Origin: Aliarcobacter vitoriensis
GTDB lineage: Bacteria; Campylobacterota; Campylobacteria; Campylobacterales; Arcobacteraceae
Direction of reading: 5' to 3'
Assembly (NCBI RefSeq): GCF_003316695.1
Contig: NZ_PDKB01000014.1
Coordinates: 17,289-81,288 of the forward strand
DNA length: 64,000 nt
Part shown: positions 47,253-55,720 of the stretch, piece by piece
Numbering within the stretch: the stretch's first letter is position 1
Layout: the number at the start of each line of letters is the position of its first letter
Notes under the pieces: model-generated
What the model saw: the letters and a program-made list of their open reading frames with translations, nothing else
Databases searched by the model: none
What the model was told of the DNA's origin: nothing
Program-made: the position numbers and the translations under genes

Positions 47253-47846
47253 ATGAATGAAAATATATTTAAAAATGCAATAGCACTAACAGGTGGAATT
47301 TCAACTGGGAAAAGCACAGTTTGTAATCTTCTAAAACTTCATGGATTTTTGATAATTGATGCTGATAAAATAGCACATAAACTATTAGATGAAAATAGTT
47401 CTAAGATAAAAGAACTTTTTGGTGAAAAGTATGTGGATAATGGAAAAGTATTAAGAAAAGAGTTAGGTAAAATAATTTTTTCAAATGAAGCAAATAAATT
47501 AAAACTAGAAGCCCTACTTCATCCTCTAATCAAAGAAGAAATCATAAAAGAATCCAAAGTTTTTGAAGAACAAAATAAACCATATATTATAGATATTCCA
47601 CTATTTTTTGAAAAAATGAACTATCCAATTCCTAAATCTTTGGTTATTTATACTCCAAAAGATTTACAAATTCAAAGGCTTATGAAAAGGGATAATATAG
47701 ATGAAAAAGAAGCAAAGTTAAAAATATCAAATCAAATGGATATTGAAGAAAAAAAAGAATTAGCTGATTTTATAATAGATAACTCAAAAGATTTAAAGCA
47801 TCTACAAAATGAAGTTCAAAATTTTGTAACAAAGATTTTAATTTAG
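47253..47846 (+). CDS. coaE: Dephospho-CoA kinase
   Basis: 197 residues from ATG 47253, which matches the family start; an ATG at 47220 would add 11 residues unlike the family. The P-loop is ALTGGISTGKSTV, then DADKIAHKLL and HPLIKEEI, and DIPLFFEKMNYP near 112. It phosphorylates dephospho-CoA in the last step of CoA synthesis. A short hairpin follows the stop. Confidence 0.96.
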   Translation: MNENIFKNAIALTGGISTGKSTVCNLLKLHGFLIIDADKIAHKLLDENSSKIKELFGEKYVDNGKVLRKELGKIIFSNEANKLKLEALLHPLIKEEIIKESKVFEEQNKPYIIDIPLFFEKMNYPIPKSLVIYTPKDLQIQRLMKRDNIDEKEAKLKISNQMDIEEKKELADFIIDNSKDLKHLQNEVQNFVTKILI

Positions 47847-47859
47847 CACCTTAAAGGTA

Positions 47860-47878
47860 TAGCGGAACTACTCCGCTA
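47860..47878. terminator. GC-rich hairpin between coaE and thioredoxin-like gene
   Basis: TAGCGGA and TCCGCTA form a 7-bp stem with loop ACTAC and cover the stop codon of the minus-strand gene. There is no T tract. Confidence 0.45.
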
Positions 47879-48878
47879 CATTTATATCCACTCCTTGTTT
47901 TAAGAGTTCATCTTGTCGAACTCTTAAATAATCTAAATAACTATTAGGATACTGTACATAATGTTTTCCACTAACATATCTTAAAACTTCTTTAAAATGA
48001 AATGAAAACAATAAAGCATCAATTGTAGATATTAATTTTCCATCATCATACAATAACACTGCTGGTCGATAATCAAGATTTATTTTTTCAACAAAATTTT
48101 TAGGAGATATTTTTTCACCAGTTGGTAATATTATTTCTTTACTACTTAATCTTACTACTGTATATTTAGAAAACTCTTCTTTAACATCTTTATTTGTCAA
48201 TACTTTATCGTGGAAATGCTCACATTGAACACAACTTTTATCTTCAATTATAACTGCAACAGGAGTTTTTAAATTTGATAAATCATCTAAAGATTTAAAC
48301 ATTTTATTTTCTTTAAAACTATAAATCTCTTTTTTATCAACTTTACTTAAATATGTTGCTAAATCCATTTTATGATAGATTTTAGCTTGTACATATTCTA
48401 CAATATTTTGAAAATCGGCTGGATTTCTGTATCCATTTACTTTTGCAACTATATTTTTATTTTCTCCAAAAATTAAAACTGTTGGACTATACTGAATTTT
48501 TAACTTTTCAGTTAATTCTTTTTCTGTTAAAATATCTCCATCTATCCAAGTAACTTCTTTACTTCCTTTTACATTTAATTCTATTACATCAAAATTTTCT
48601 TTGATAAATTTACTAGTTTTATTGTCATCAACAAAATTTTCTTTCAACATTTTTGCACAATAAGGACAACCTTCAAAATCCAAAAATATCATAAAATGTT
48701 TGTCATTTTCTGTTGCTTCTTCAATATCATCTGATATTTCCAAAAAACTATCTTTAAACCATTTTGGTACTTCATGATTTGATGCACCTAAAACTTTTCC
48801 TTCTTTTGCACTTAAATTTGTAGTAAAAAATAGTGTCGTTAAAAGGAAAATAATAATTCTTTTTAATCTATTTTTCAT
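47868..48878 (-). CDS. Periplasmic protein with two thioredoxin-like domains (SoxW-like)
   Basis: 336 residues from ATG 48878 (AAGGA seven bases upstream). A signal peptide ends near NLSA-K25. Two thioredoxin-fold domains follow, each with its own active-site pair: CPYC at 71-74 (FLDFEGCPYCAKM) and CVQC at 216-219. Each domain also keeps the cis-proline region (YSPTVLIF, YRPAVLLY). The tandem arrangement suggests a periplasmic disulfide relay or reductase, perhaps for cytochrome c or cbb3 oxidase assembly, since ccoG is divergent next door. The specific partner is unknown. Confidence 0.87.
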   Translation of the reverse strand: MKNRLKRIIIFLLTTLFFTTNLSAKEGKVLGASNHEVPKWFKDSFLEISDDIEEATENDKHFMIFLDFEGCPYCAKMLKENFVDDNKTSKFIKENFDVIELNVKGSKEVTWIDGDILTEKELTEKLKIQYSPTVLIFGENKNIVAKVNGYRNPADFQNIVEYVQAKIYHKMDLATYLSKVDKKEIYSFKENKMFKSLDDLSNLKTPVAVIIEDKSCVQCEHFHDKVLTNKDVKEEFSKYTVVRLSSKEIILPTGEKISPKNFVEKINLDYRPAVLLYDDGKLISTIDALLFSFHFKEVLRYVSGKHYVQYPNSYLDYLRVRQDELLKQGVDINVAE

Positions 48879-49054
48879 AAGCAATCCTTATTTATAAAGT
48901 TTAAATATATTTTATATAAAAATTGATAAGGATAACCATAAATAGGCTTTCTTATTAATATTTTTGTTTAAATTTTAGCTTTTTTTACACATATTTAAGA
49001 AATAAATATAATTTGTAGGAGTATAATAATTAAAATGTCGCGAAGGATAAAATT

Positions 49055-50437
49055 ATGAAAGAAAAAAATGAGTTTTTAGATAAAACTCCTTATAGATATA
49101 GAAGATATATCGGTTATATAAGTGCTACTATATTTGCTTTAGTTATACCATTTATTCAAATAAATGGAAATCAATTATTTTTACTATCATTTGATAAAAA
49201 ACAGCTTCATCTTTTAGGAACTGCTTTTGATATGCAAGAATTATATTTGATGCCATTTTTATTGATGCTTCTGTTTTTAGGAATTTTTGCTGCTACTTCA
49301 ATTGGTGGTCGTGCATGGTGTGGTTGGGCCTGTCCACAAACAATATTTAGGGTAATTTATAGAGATTTAATAGAATCAAAACTTTTAAGTTTAAGAAGAA
49401 TTAAAAATAAACAAAAAAATCCAGATTTAAGTAAAACAGAAAATAAAGTAAAAAAAGTTATTGGTCTTATTTTATGGACTATTTTATCGCTTCTTGCTGC
49501 TTCAAATTTTATGTGGTATTTCGTCCCACCACAGGATTTCTTCTCTTATTTACAAAATCCTAGCGAACATCTATTTTTAATTGGTTTTGTTTTATGTATT
49601 GCTGGGTTTTTAATATATGATGTAGTTATGCTAAAAGAGGATTTTTGTATATACATCTGTCCTTATTCAAGAGTTCAAAGCGTTTTATATGATAATAACA
49701 CATATCAAGCAATCTATTCTACAAATAGAGGTGGAAATATATACAATGAGAATAAAGAAAAAGTTGTATTTAAAGTAAAAGATCTACCAAGTGTAGAAAA
49801 TGAATGTACAGCCTGTGAATCTTGTGTGACTGTTTGCCCAACACATATTGATATTCGAAAAGGACTTCAACTTGAGTGTATAAACTGTCTTGAATGTGTT
49901 GATGCTTGTACTCAAGTTATGGGGAAACTTGGTAAGCCTTCACTTGTTCAATGGTCAAGTACAAATCAAGTAAAACTTGATACTCCTACAAAAGTTGTAA
50001 GAAAAACAACTGTTATGTATTTTGTAGCTTTAGCTTTAGTAATAGGATTGCTATTTGTAATGAGTGGAGAAAAAGAGTATATGCTTTTAAATGTAAATAA
50101 AGATACAGAACTTTATAAAATAAAAGAAGATAATGTGGTTGCAAACAACTATTTATTGTTATTCCAAAATACAGAGTCAAAACCTTTAACTTACCACTTA
50201 GAAGTTGATAATCCTGATTTAAAAATGACAAGATTTGAACCATTTACTTTAAGCCCTGGGAAAATGGCTAAAAAAGTTGTTATACTTGAAACTAATAAAC
50301 TTTTAGTAAATGATAATACAAAAGATACTCCTATTAATATTACATTTAAAGCTTATGCACAAGAAGACCCAGAAAAAGTAAAAGTATTTAGAAATGCAAC
50401 ATTCTTCTTCCCAAGAGCAGACAAACTTCAAAAATAA
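49055..50437 (+). CDS. ccoG: cbb3-type cytochrome oxidase assembly protein CcoG
   Basis: 460 residues. Four to five membrane helices lie in residues 15-215, with CGWACPQTIFR on a cytoplasmic loop. Two 4Fe-4S ferredoxin clusters follow in ECTACESCVTVCPT and ECINCLECVDACT, then a final membrane helix (about 310-330) and a C-terminal immunoglobulin-like periplasmic domain. CcoG (FixG/RdxA) is a copper reductase used in assembling the cbb3 oxidase. AAGGA is seven bases upstream of the ATG. Confidence 0.96.
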   Translation: MKEKNEFLDKTPYRYRRYIGYISATIFALVIPFIQINGNQLFLLSFDKKQLHLLGTAFDMQELYLMPFLLMLLFLGIFAATSIGGRAWCGWACPQTIFRVIYRDLIESKLLSLRRIKNKQKNPDLSKTENKVKKVIGLILWTILSLLAASNFMWYFVPPQDFFSYLQNPSEHLFLIGFVLCIAGFLIYDVVMLKEDFCIYICPYSRVQSVLYDNNTYQAIYSTNRGGNIYNENKEKVVFKVKDLPSVENECTACESCVTVCPTHIDIRKGLQLECINCLECVDACTQVMGKLGKPSLVQWSSTNQVKLDTPTKVVRKTTVMYFVALALVIGLLFVMSGEKEYMLLNVNKDTELYKIKEDNVVANNYLLLFQNTESKPLTYHLEVDNPDLKMTRFEPFTLSPGKMAKKVVILETNKLLVNDNTKDTPINITFKAYAQEDPEKVKVFRNATFFFPRADKLQK

Positions 50438-50466
50438 AGATAAAGTGCAAAAGCACTCTATCTTTA
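50435..50466 (+). terminator. Hairpin at the ccoG stop codon
   Basis: TAAAGATA-a-AGTGC pairs with GCACT-c-TATCTTTA around AAAA, with one mismatch. It includes the TAA stop. The T tract is weak. Confidence 0.55.
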
Positions 50467-50544
50467 AATTGCTTATCAACTAAATTTAGATAAAATCACA
50501 GCTTATATATTTTAAAAATTTATTATTATCTTGGAGTATTTGTA

Positions 50545-52161
50545 ATGACAAAATTCATTTTTGTAACGGGTGGTGTTTTAAGTTCTTTAGGAAAAGGTAT
50601 AACTTCTGCTTCTATTGCAGCTATATTAAAACAGTCTGGATTTAAAGTAAGTATGTTAAAAATTGACCCGTACCTAAATGTTGACCCAGGAACTATGAGT
50701 CCCTTAGAGCATGGAGAAGTTTTCGTAACTGCTGATGGTGCAGAAACAGATTTAGACTTAGGAAATTATGAGAGATTTATAGATAAAACTCTAACTAAAA
50801 AAAATAGTTTTACAACTGGGCAAGTTTATCAAAGTGTAATTAAAAGAGAAAGAGAAGGTGGATATTTGGGTAAAACTATCCAAGTTATTCCTCATGTTGT
50901 TGATGAGATAAAAGATAGAGTTTTTGCAGCTGCTGATGATAATGACTTTTTAATCATAGAAATTGGTGGAACAGTCGGAGATATAGAAAGTTTACCATTT
51001 TTGGAAGCTATTCGCTCAATTAGACATGAACTACCAAAAACAAATACTATGAATATTCATGTTAGTTTAATTCCTTATATAAAAGCTGCTGGTGAACTTA
51101 AAACAAAACCAACTCAACACTCTGTTCAAGAGTTAAGAAGAATTGGTATAACACCTCATATGTTAGTTTGTAGAACTGAAAAAGAACTTCCAAAAGCATT
51201 AAAAGATAAATTGGCATTATCTTGTGATATTGATAGAAATGCAGTAATAGAAGCTGGAGATGCACAATCAATTTATCAAGTTCCACTTCATTTTATAAAA
51301 GAAGGGATTTTAAATCCTCTTTCAAATCATTTTAATATTAAAATAAAACCAAATATGGAAAAATGGGATATGTTAGTAAAAAATATCCTAGTTCCACAAG
51401 ATGAAGTTACTATTGCTTTTGTTGGAAAATATTTAGGACTTAAAGAGTCATATAAATCTCTTATTGAAGCATTAATTCACGCAGGAGCTCATCTTAATAC
51501 AAAAATAAACATTCATTGGTGTGATAGTGAAAATATAGAAGATTTAGGTGCTTATGAAGTAATTGGAAATGTTGATGCAATTTTAGTTGCTGGTGGATTT
51601 GGGCAAAGAGGTGTTGAAGGTAAACTAAAAGCTATTCAATATGCAAGAGAAAACAATATTACATTCTTAGGAATTTGTCTTGGAATGCAACTATCAATCA
51701 TTGAATTTGCTAGAAATGTTTTAAAAATTGAAGATGCAAACTCAATAGAGTTTAATGAAAATACAAAAAATCCTATAATTTATCTAATTGATGAATTTAT
51801 AGACCAAAGTGGTCATAAACAATTAAGAACTCATGAATCACCAATGGGTGGGACTATGAGATTGGGAGAATATCCATTTGAACCACTAAAAGGTTCAAAA
51901 CTTCAAAAGGCCTATGGATCTGAAAAAGAGTATTTTGAAAGACATAGACATAGATATGAAGCAAATCCTAAATATAAAGAAGCTTTAGAAAAAGCTGGCA
52001 TGATAATATCTGGAGAATCAAACGGTCTTATTGAAGCAGTTGAATTAAAAGACCATCCTTGGTTTGTAGGAGTTCAATTTCATCCAGAATTTACTTCTCA
52101 TTTGGAAACTCCAAATCCAATAATTTTAGATTTTATTAAACAGGCCAATACTCCTAAATAA
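50545..52161 (+). CDS. pyrG: CTP synthase
   Basis: 538 residues, normal length. The synthetase half begins [22 protein letters not shown] (P-loop), with [21 protein letters not shown], and [17 protein letters not shown]. The glutaminase half has the nucleophile [13 protein letters not shown] and the His-Glu pair [10 protein letters not shown], intact unlike CarA in this window. It makes CTP from UTP and glutamine. Its stop overlaps the recJ start by one base. Confidence 0.99.
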   Translation: MTKFIFVTGGVLSSLGKGITSASIAAILKQSGFKVSMLKIDPYLNVDPGTMSPLEHGEVFVTADGAETDLDLGNYERFIDKTLTKKNSFTTGQVYQSVIKREREGGYLGKTIQVIPHVVDEIKDRVFAAADDNDFLIIEIGGTVGDIESLPFLEAIRSIRHELPKTNTMNIHVSLIPYIKAAGELKTKPTQHSVQELRRIGITPHMLVCRTEKELPKALKDKLALSCDIDRNAVIEAGDAQSIYQVPLHFIKEGILNPLSNHFNIKIKPNMEKWDMLVKNILVPQDEVTIAFVGKYLGLKESYKSLIEALIHAGAHLNTKINIHWCDSENIEDLGAYEVIGNVDAILVAGGFGQRGVEGKLKAIQYARENNITFLGICLGMQLSIIEFARNVLKIEDANSIEFNENTKNPIIYLIDEFIDQSGHKQLRTHESPMGGTMRLGEYPFEPLKGSKLQKAYGSEKEYFERHRHRYEANPKYKEALEKAGMIISGESNGLIEAVELKDHPWFVGVQFHPEFTSHLETPNPIILDFIKQANTPK

Positions 52162-53726
52162 TGCCTAAAATAACTAAACAAAAGCTTTTTGAAATATTGA
52201 ATGCAAGGCATTTGAATAATCCTTATTCAAAACTTGCATCTTTACCCTCTCCAAACAATTTTAAAGATATTGATATTGCTACCAAAAGAGTCAAATTAGC
52301 CATCGAAAGTAATGAACAAATAACAATAGTTGGGGATTATGATGTTGATGGTGTAGTATCTACAACAATAGTTATAGATTTCTTTTCACACTTAGGAGTA
52401 AAAGTAAATTATATAATTCCAAATAGATTTGAACACGGTTATGGATTATCTACTAAAATTGTAGATTTAATAGATAGTGGTTTAGTAATAACTGTAGACA
52501 ATGGAATCAGTGCTTATGAAGCTAGTTTAAAATTAAAAGAAAAAAATATTGATTTAATCATAACAGACCATCATACAGTTGGTAACAAAGTTCCAATAGC
52601 TTTAGCAATAATAAATCCAAAACAAAAAGAGTGTAATTTCGAGTTTAAAGATATTTGTGGGGCCCAAGTCGCTTGGTATTTTTGTGCAGCAATAAAAAAA
52701 GAGTTAAATGCAAATGTTGATATGTCATCTTATTTGGATTTATTAACTTTAGCAATAATTGCCGATATTATGCCTATGACAAACCTAAATTATACTATGG
52801 TAAAACAAGGATTAAAAAAGTTAAAAAACTCTTCAAGAGAAGCATTTAAGCTTTTAAACCAAATAATCACAAAAGAAATTTTAGTATCTGATGATGTTGG
52901 ATTTACAATAGCCCCAAAAATAAATAGTGCAGGTAGGATGGATGATGCTTCAATAGCTTTGGAATTTTTATTATCTAAAAATCAGTCAAATGCCTATGAA
53001 ACTTTAGCTATTTTAGATGAGTTAAATAATTATCGAAAGACTTTACAAGAAGAGATAGTACAACAAGCCAAAAAACAAATTATTCACGATGAAAAAGCAG
53101 TTATAGTTTGGGGAGAAAAGTGGCACGAAGGAGTAATAGGAATAGTTGCTTCAAAGCTTTCAAACTCTCAAAAAAAACCAGCATTTATTTTTTCTATTGA
53201 TAATGGTATCGCAAAAGGAAGTGCTAGAGCAAATTCAAATATAAATTTATATGAGTTAATAGAAAAAGCTTCTTCTTTACTGCTAGGTTTTGGTGGACAT
53301 AAAAATGCTGCTGGATTATCTTTAAAATCTTCAAATTTAGAAGAATTTAAAAGCATCATAAATAACGAACTTGAAAAATTTGATGATACTTTACATAATG
53401 AATATATAACATTGGGTGAACTTGATGTTTCAAGTGTAGATTTGGATTTCTTATCTATTATTGAAGAGTTTGAACCTTATGGTCTTGAAAATGATAGACC
53501 AATATTTAATATCTCAAATGCAGAACTTTTAAAATATGACTTAATTGGAAAAGATAAAAATCATTTAAAACTTACATTAAGTAGTGATGGATTTGTATTT
53601 GAAGCATTAAAATTTTATGACTCAAATACAAATTTGTCAAAAAATCTAAATTTAATAGTATCAATTTCAAAAAATGAGTTTAGAGGAGTTATAACTCCAT
53701 CATTTTTAATTCAAGAGATTTTATAA
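52161..53726 (+). CDS. recJ: Single-strand DNA exonuclease RecJ
   Basis: 521 residues (E. coli 577). DHH phosphoesterase motifs are VGDYDVDGVVS (59-64 core), EHGYGLS, VDNGIS and the name-giving DHH (136-138 in ITDHHTVG). The DHHA1 part has KINSAGRMDDASIAL and GFGGHKNAAGLSL, and an OB-like C-terminus follows. It degrades single strands 5' to 3' in recombination and mismatch repair. Coupled to pyrG (TAATG); its last bases overlap the convergent lipoprotein gene. Confidence 0.96.
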   Translation: MPKITKQKLFEILNARHLNNPYSKLASLPSPNNFKDIDIATKRVKLAIESNEQITIVGDYDVDGVVSTTIVIDFFSHLGVKVNYIIPNRFEHGYGLSTKIVDLIDSGLVITVDNGISAYEASLKLKEKNIDLIITDHHTVGNKVPIALAIINPKQKECNFEFKDICGAQVAWYFCAAIKKELNANVDMSSYLDLLTLAIIADIMPMTNLNYTMVKQGLKKLKNSSREAFKLLNQIITKEILVSDDVGFTIAPKINSAGRMDDASIALEFLLSKNQSNAYETLAILDELNNYRKTLQEEIVQQAKKQIIHDEKAVIVWGEKWHEGVIGIVASKLSNSQKKPAFIFSIDNGIAKGSARANSNINLYELIEKASSLLLGFGGHKNAAGLSLKSSNLEEFKSIINNELEKFDDTLHNEYITLGELDVSSVDLDFLSIIEEFEPYGLENDRPIFNISNAELLKYDLIGKDKNHLKLTLSSDGFVFEALKFYDSNTNLSKNLNLIVSISKNEFRGVITPSFLIQEIL

Positions 53727-54323
53727 AACCAAAGGTTTATTAACTCTTTGCTTTAATTTTTCTTTTTTATCTCGTCCTTCATCTTGCCCTTCAAGAGCTA
53801 AAATCTCATCATCAAGGTCGGTTCTTGCAAAAGATGAGCTTAAGATATTACCATTGTTTATATCTATTAATTTTATAAAAAGATTTAAGCTCTTATTTGA
53901 AATAGAGTAAGTTCCAACTAAAGCATATCTTGATTGAACTTTGTTTGATAAAATTTTGCCATACTCTCTTGTAAGTAGATTAAATCCAGACGGTCCAAAC
54001 TCAAACTCTTTTCCAAGTTCAATTTCTCTTATTATGATATCTAAAGATGATATTCTATCTTTTAAAATATTTGATAATAAAAAGCCTAACTGTGACCTAT
54101 TTTCTAAATTATCTAAATTCACAAAATCAGAAACTAAAACAACTTCACCTAATCGTATATTTGCTTTTATTTTAGGAGCTGATTTATCAACCATATCAGA
54201 AATCATAGAATGAAAATTTGTAACTTTTGTTATAGGATTTTTATATGAGCAAGAGCTAAAAAAAAGGATCAAGATAACAAAGCTAAAAGCTATTCTTAAA
54301 CCTTTTAAAGAAAAAAAGGGCAT
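53721..54323 (-). CDS. FlgO-family lipoprotein (second of a tandem pair)
   Basis: 200 residues. A hydrophobic signal ends in the lipobox FFSSC. The FlgO-like domain follows: LGEVVLVSDFVNLDNLENRSQLGFLLSNILKDRISS, then IELGKEFEFGPSGFNLLTREYG and YALVGTYSISNKSLNLFIKLIDINNGNILSS. FlgO proteins are outer-membrane lipoproteins tied to flagella in Vibrio; the role here is unproven. It starts four bases after its paralogue. No flagellar gene is nearby. Confidence 0.85.
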   Translation of the reverse strand: MPFFSLKGLRIAFSFVILILFFSSCSYKNPITKVTNFHSMISDMVDKSAPKIKANIRLGEVVLVSDFVNLDNLENRSQLGFLLSNILKDRISSLDIIIREIELGKEFEFGPSGFNLLTREYGKILSNKVQSRYALVGTYSISNKSLNLFIKLIDINNGNILSSSFARTDLDDEILALEGQDEGRDKKEKLKQRVNKPLVL

Positions 54324-54327
54324 AAAA

Positions 54328-54969
54328 TTATTTCTCTTTTATAATTTTAATCGTTCTCATTGGTGGACAATCACCAAACATCATACAATCATGTGCTAGG
54401 TTGTGTTTATATGTAGATCTTGCACTTGTTATAACTTTTCCAGTAATATTATCTATTACTCTAGCATTTAATATAACTCTTCCTTGTTGTCTTGAGTAAG
54501 TTCCTACAACAACGTAAGTGCTTGGTACTTCTTTTTTAATTTCGTGAGGTTTTCTTGATAAAAAATATTCACCTTTTTCATTGATAGAAATAGCCATTTG
54601 TCCTCTAAATTCTATTAAATTAAAGCCTCTATTTGATAACTCATCAATTAAGCTTTCACCTACAACTCTACCAAATTCTGAAGTAGTTTTAAACTGATCT
54701 AATCTTACAAAAGACGTTACAATAACAGGTTTTGTAGTATCTAATTTTTTATTTATCATCATTTGTGTAGCAAGAGAAGATATTGTTGCTTCTAAACTAT
54801 TCTGAACTGTAACTCTTTCTTCTTTCATATTTGCAACACTCATCCCATCTGACATTCTTGATACTTTATCGTGTTCAGTTTGAACTTCTTTATCTTTGTA
54901 GTAGCATCCAGATAGAACCCCTAAAGAAATAGTTGTTAAAATAGCTAATTTTATGAACCCTTTAGACAT
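54328..54969 (-). CDS. FlgO-family lipoprotein (first of a tandem pair)
   Basis: 213 residues, lipobox VLSGC near residue 22. The same FlgO pattern appears: PVIVTSFVRLDQFKTTSEFGRVVGESLIDELSNRGFNLIE, MAISINEKGEYFLSRKPHEI, and TYVVVGTYSRQQGRVILNARVIDNITGKVITSA. Two further cysteines (CMMFGDC) near the end are absent from the paralogue and could form a disulfide. First gene of the two-gene lipoprotein operon. Confidence 0.87.
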   Translation of the reverse strand: MSKGFIKLAILTTISLGVLSGCYYKDKEVQTEHDKVSRMSDGMSVANMKEERVTVQNSLEATISSLATQMMINKKLDTTKPVIVTSFVRLDQFKTTSEFGRVVGESLIDELSNRGFNLIEFRGQMAISINEKGEYFLSRKPHEIKKEVPSTYVVVGTYSRQQGRVILNARVIDNITGKVITSARSTYKHNLAHDCMMFGDCPPMRTIKIIKEK

Positions 54970-55084
54970 TTTATAAATCCTCTTTATTAAATTCTTAAGA
55001 TTTTATTTAAAAATTACTTACATATCCTTTATATAAGTTTAAATAAACCAATCTAATATATAATTTCAATAAAAAGGAGTTTTT

Positions 55085-55627
55085 ATGGCAAAGATTCTAG
55101 TAGCAATTGCAAATGGTTTTGAAGAAATAGAAGCAGTAAGTATAATTGATATTGCAAGAAGAGCTGATATTGAAGTAACAATAGCAGGAGTTGAAGATAT
55201 AAATCTTATTGGAGCCCATAATATACAAATTAAAGCTGATGTAAAAATAGAAGAAGTATCTACACAAAACTTTGATATGATAGTTTTACCAGGTGGTTTA
55301 CCAAATGCTTTTACTCTAGCAGAAGATAAAAATGTTCAAAGACTTTTAAAAGAGTTTAAAAAAAATAATAAAAAAATAGGTGCTATTTGTGCGGCTCCTT
55401 ATGCTTTACATAAAGCTGATGTTTTGGAAGGAAATTATACTTGTTATCCATCTTTTGAAAAAAAGATAAAAGATGATGGTTACTATGATGATAAAGATGT
55501 GGTTACTGATAACAATATAATAACTTCAAAAGGACCAGCAACTTCTATATTCTTTGCTTTAGAAATAGTTAAAACTTTAAAAGGTGAAGAAGTTTATAAA
55601 GCTATAAAAGATGGACTTTTAGCTTAA
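55085..55627 (+). CDS. DJ-1/PfpI family protein (YajL-like)
   Basis: 180 residues of the DJ-1 subfamily. Glu is in NGFEEIEAVSIIDI, and the nucleophilic cysteine in IGAICAAPYALH (elbow ICAAP). TSKGPATSIFFALEIVKTL is typical of DJ-1/YajL. Members act in oxidative-stress protection, with glyoxalase or deglycase activity claimed for some. AAAAGGAG ribosome site. Single gene closed by a strong terminator. Confidence 0.93.
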   Translation: MAKILVAIANGFEEIEAVSIIDIARRADIEVTIAGVEDINLIGAHNIQIKADVKIEEVSTQNFDMIVLPGGLPNAFTLAEDKNVQRLLKEFKKNNKKIGAICAAPYALHKADVLEGNYTCYPSFEKKIKDDGYYDDKDVVTDNNIITSKGPATSIFFALEIVKTLKGEEVYKAIKDGLLA

Positions 55628-55656
55628 AAAAGTAGATTTTAAAAATCTACTTTTTT
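55626..55656 (+). terminator. Terminator of the DJ-1 gene
   Basis: AAAAAAGTAGATTTT pairs with AAAAATCTACTTTTTT with almost no loop left unpaired, followed by a T run. Confidence 0.85.
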
Positions 55657-55720
55657 AATAAGCCTACAATCAAACTTTAGTTAAACTACAAACTAAAAAA
55701 ATTTATAAAGATTTTAAAAT

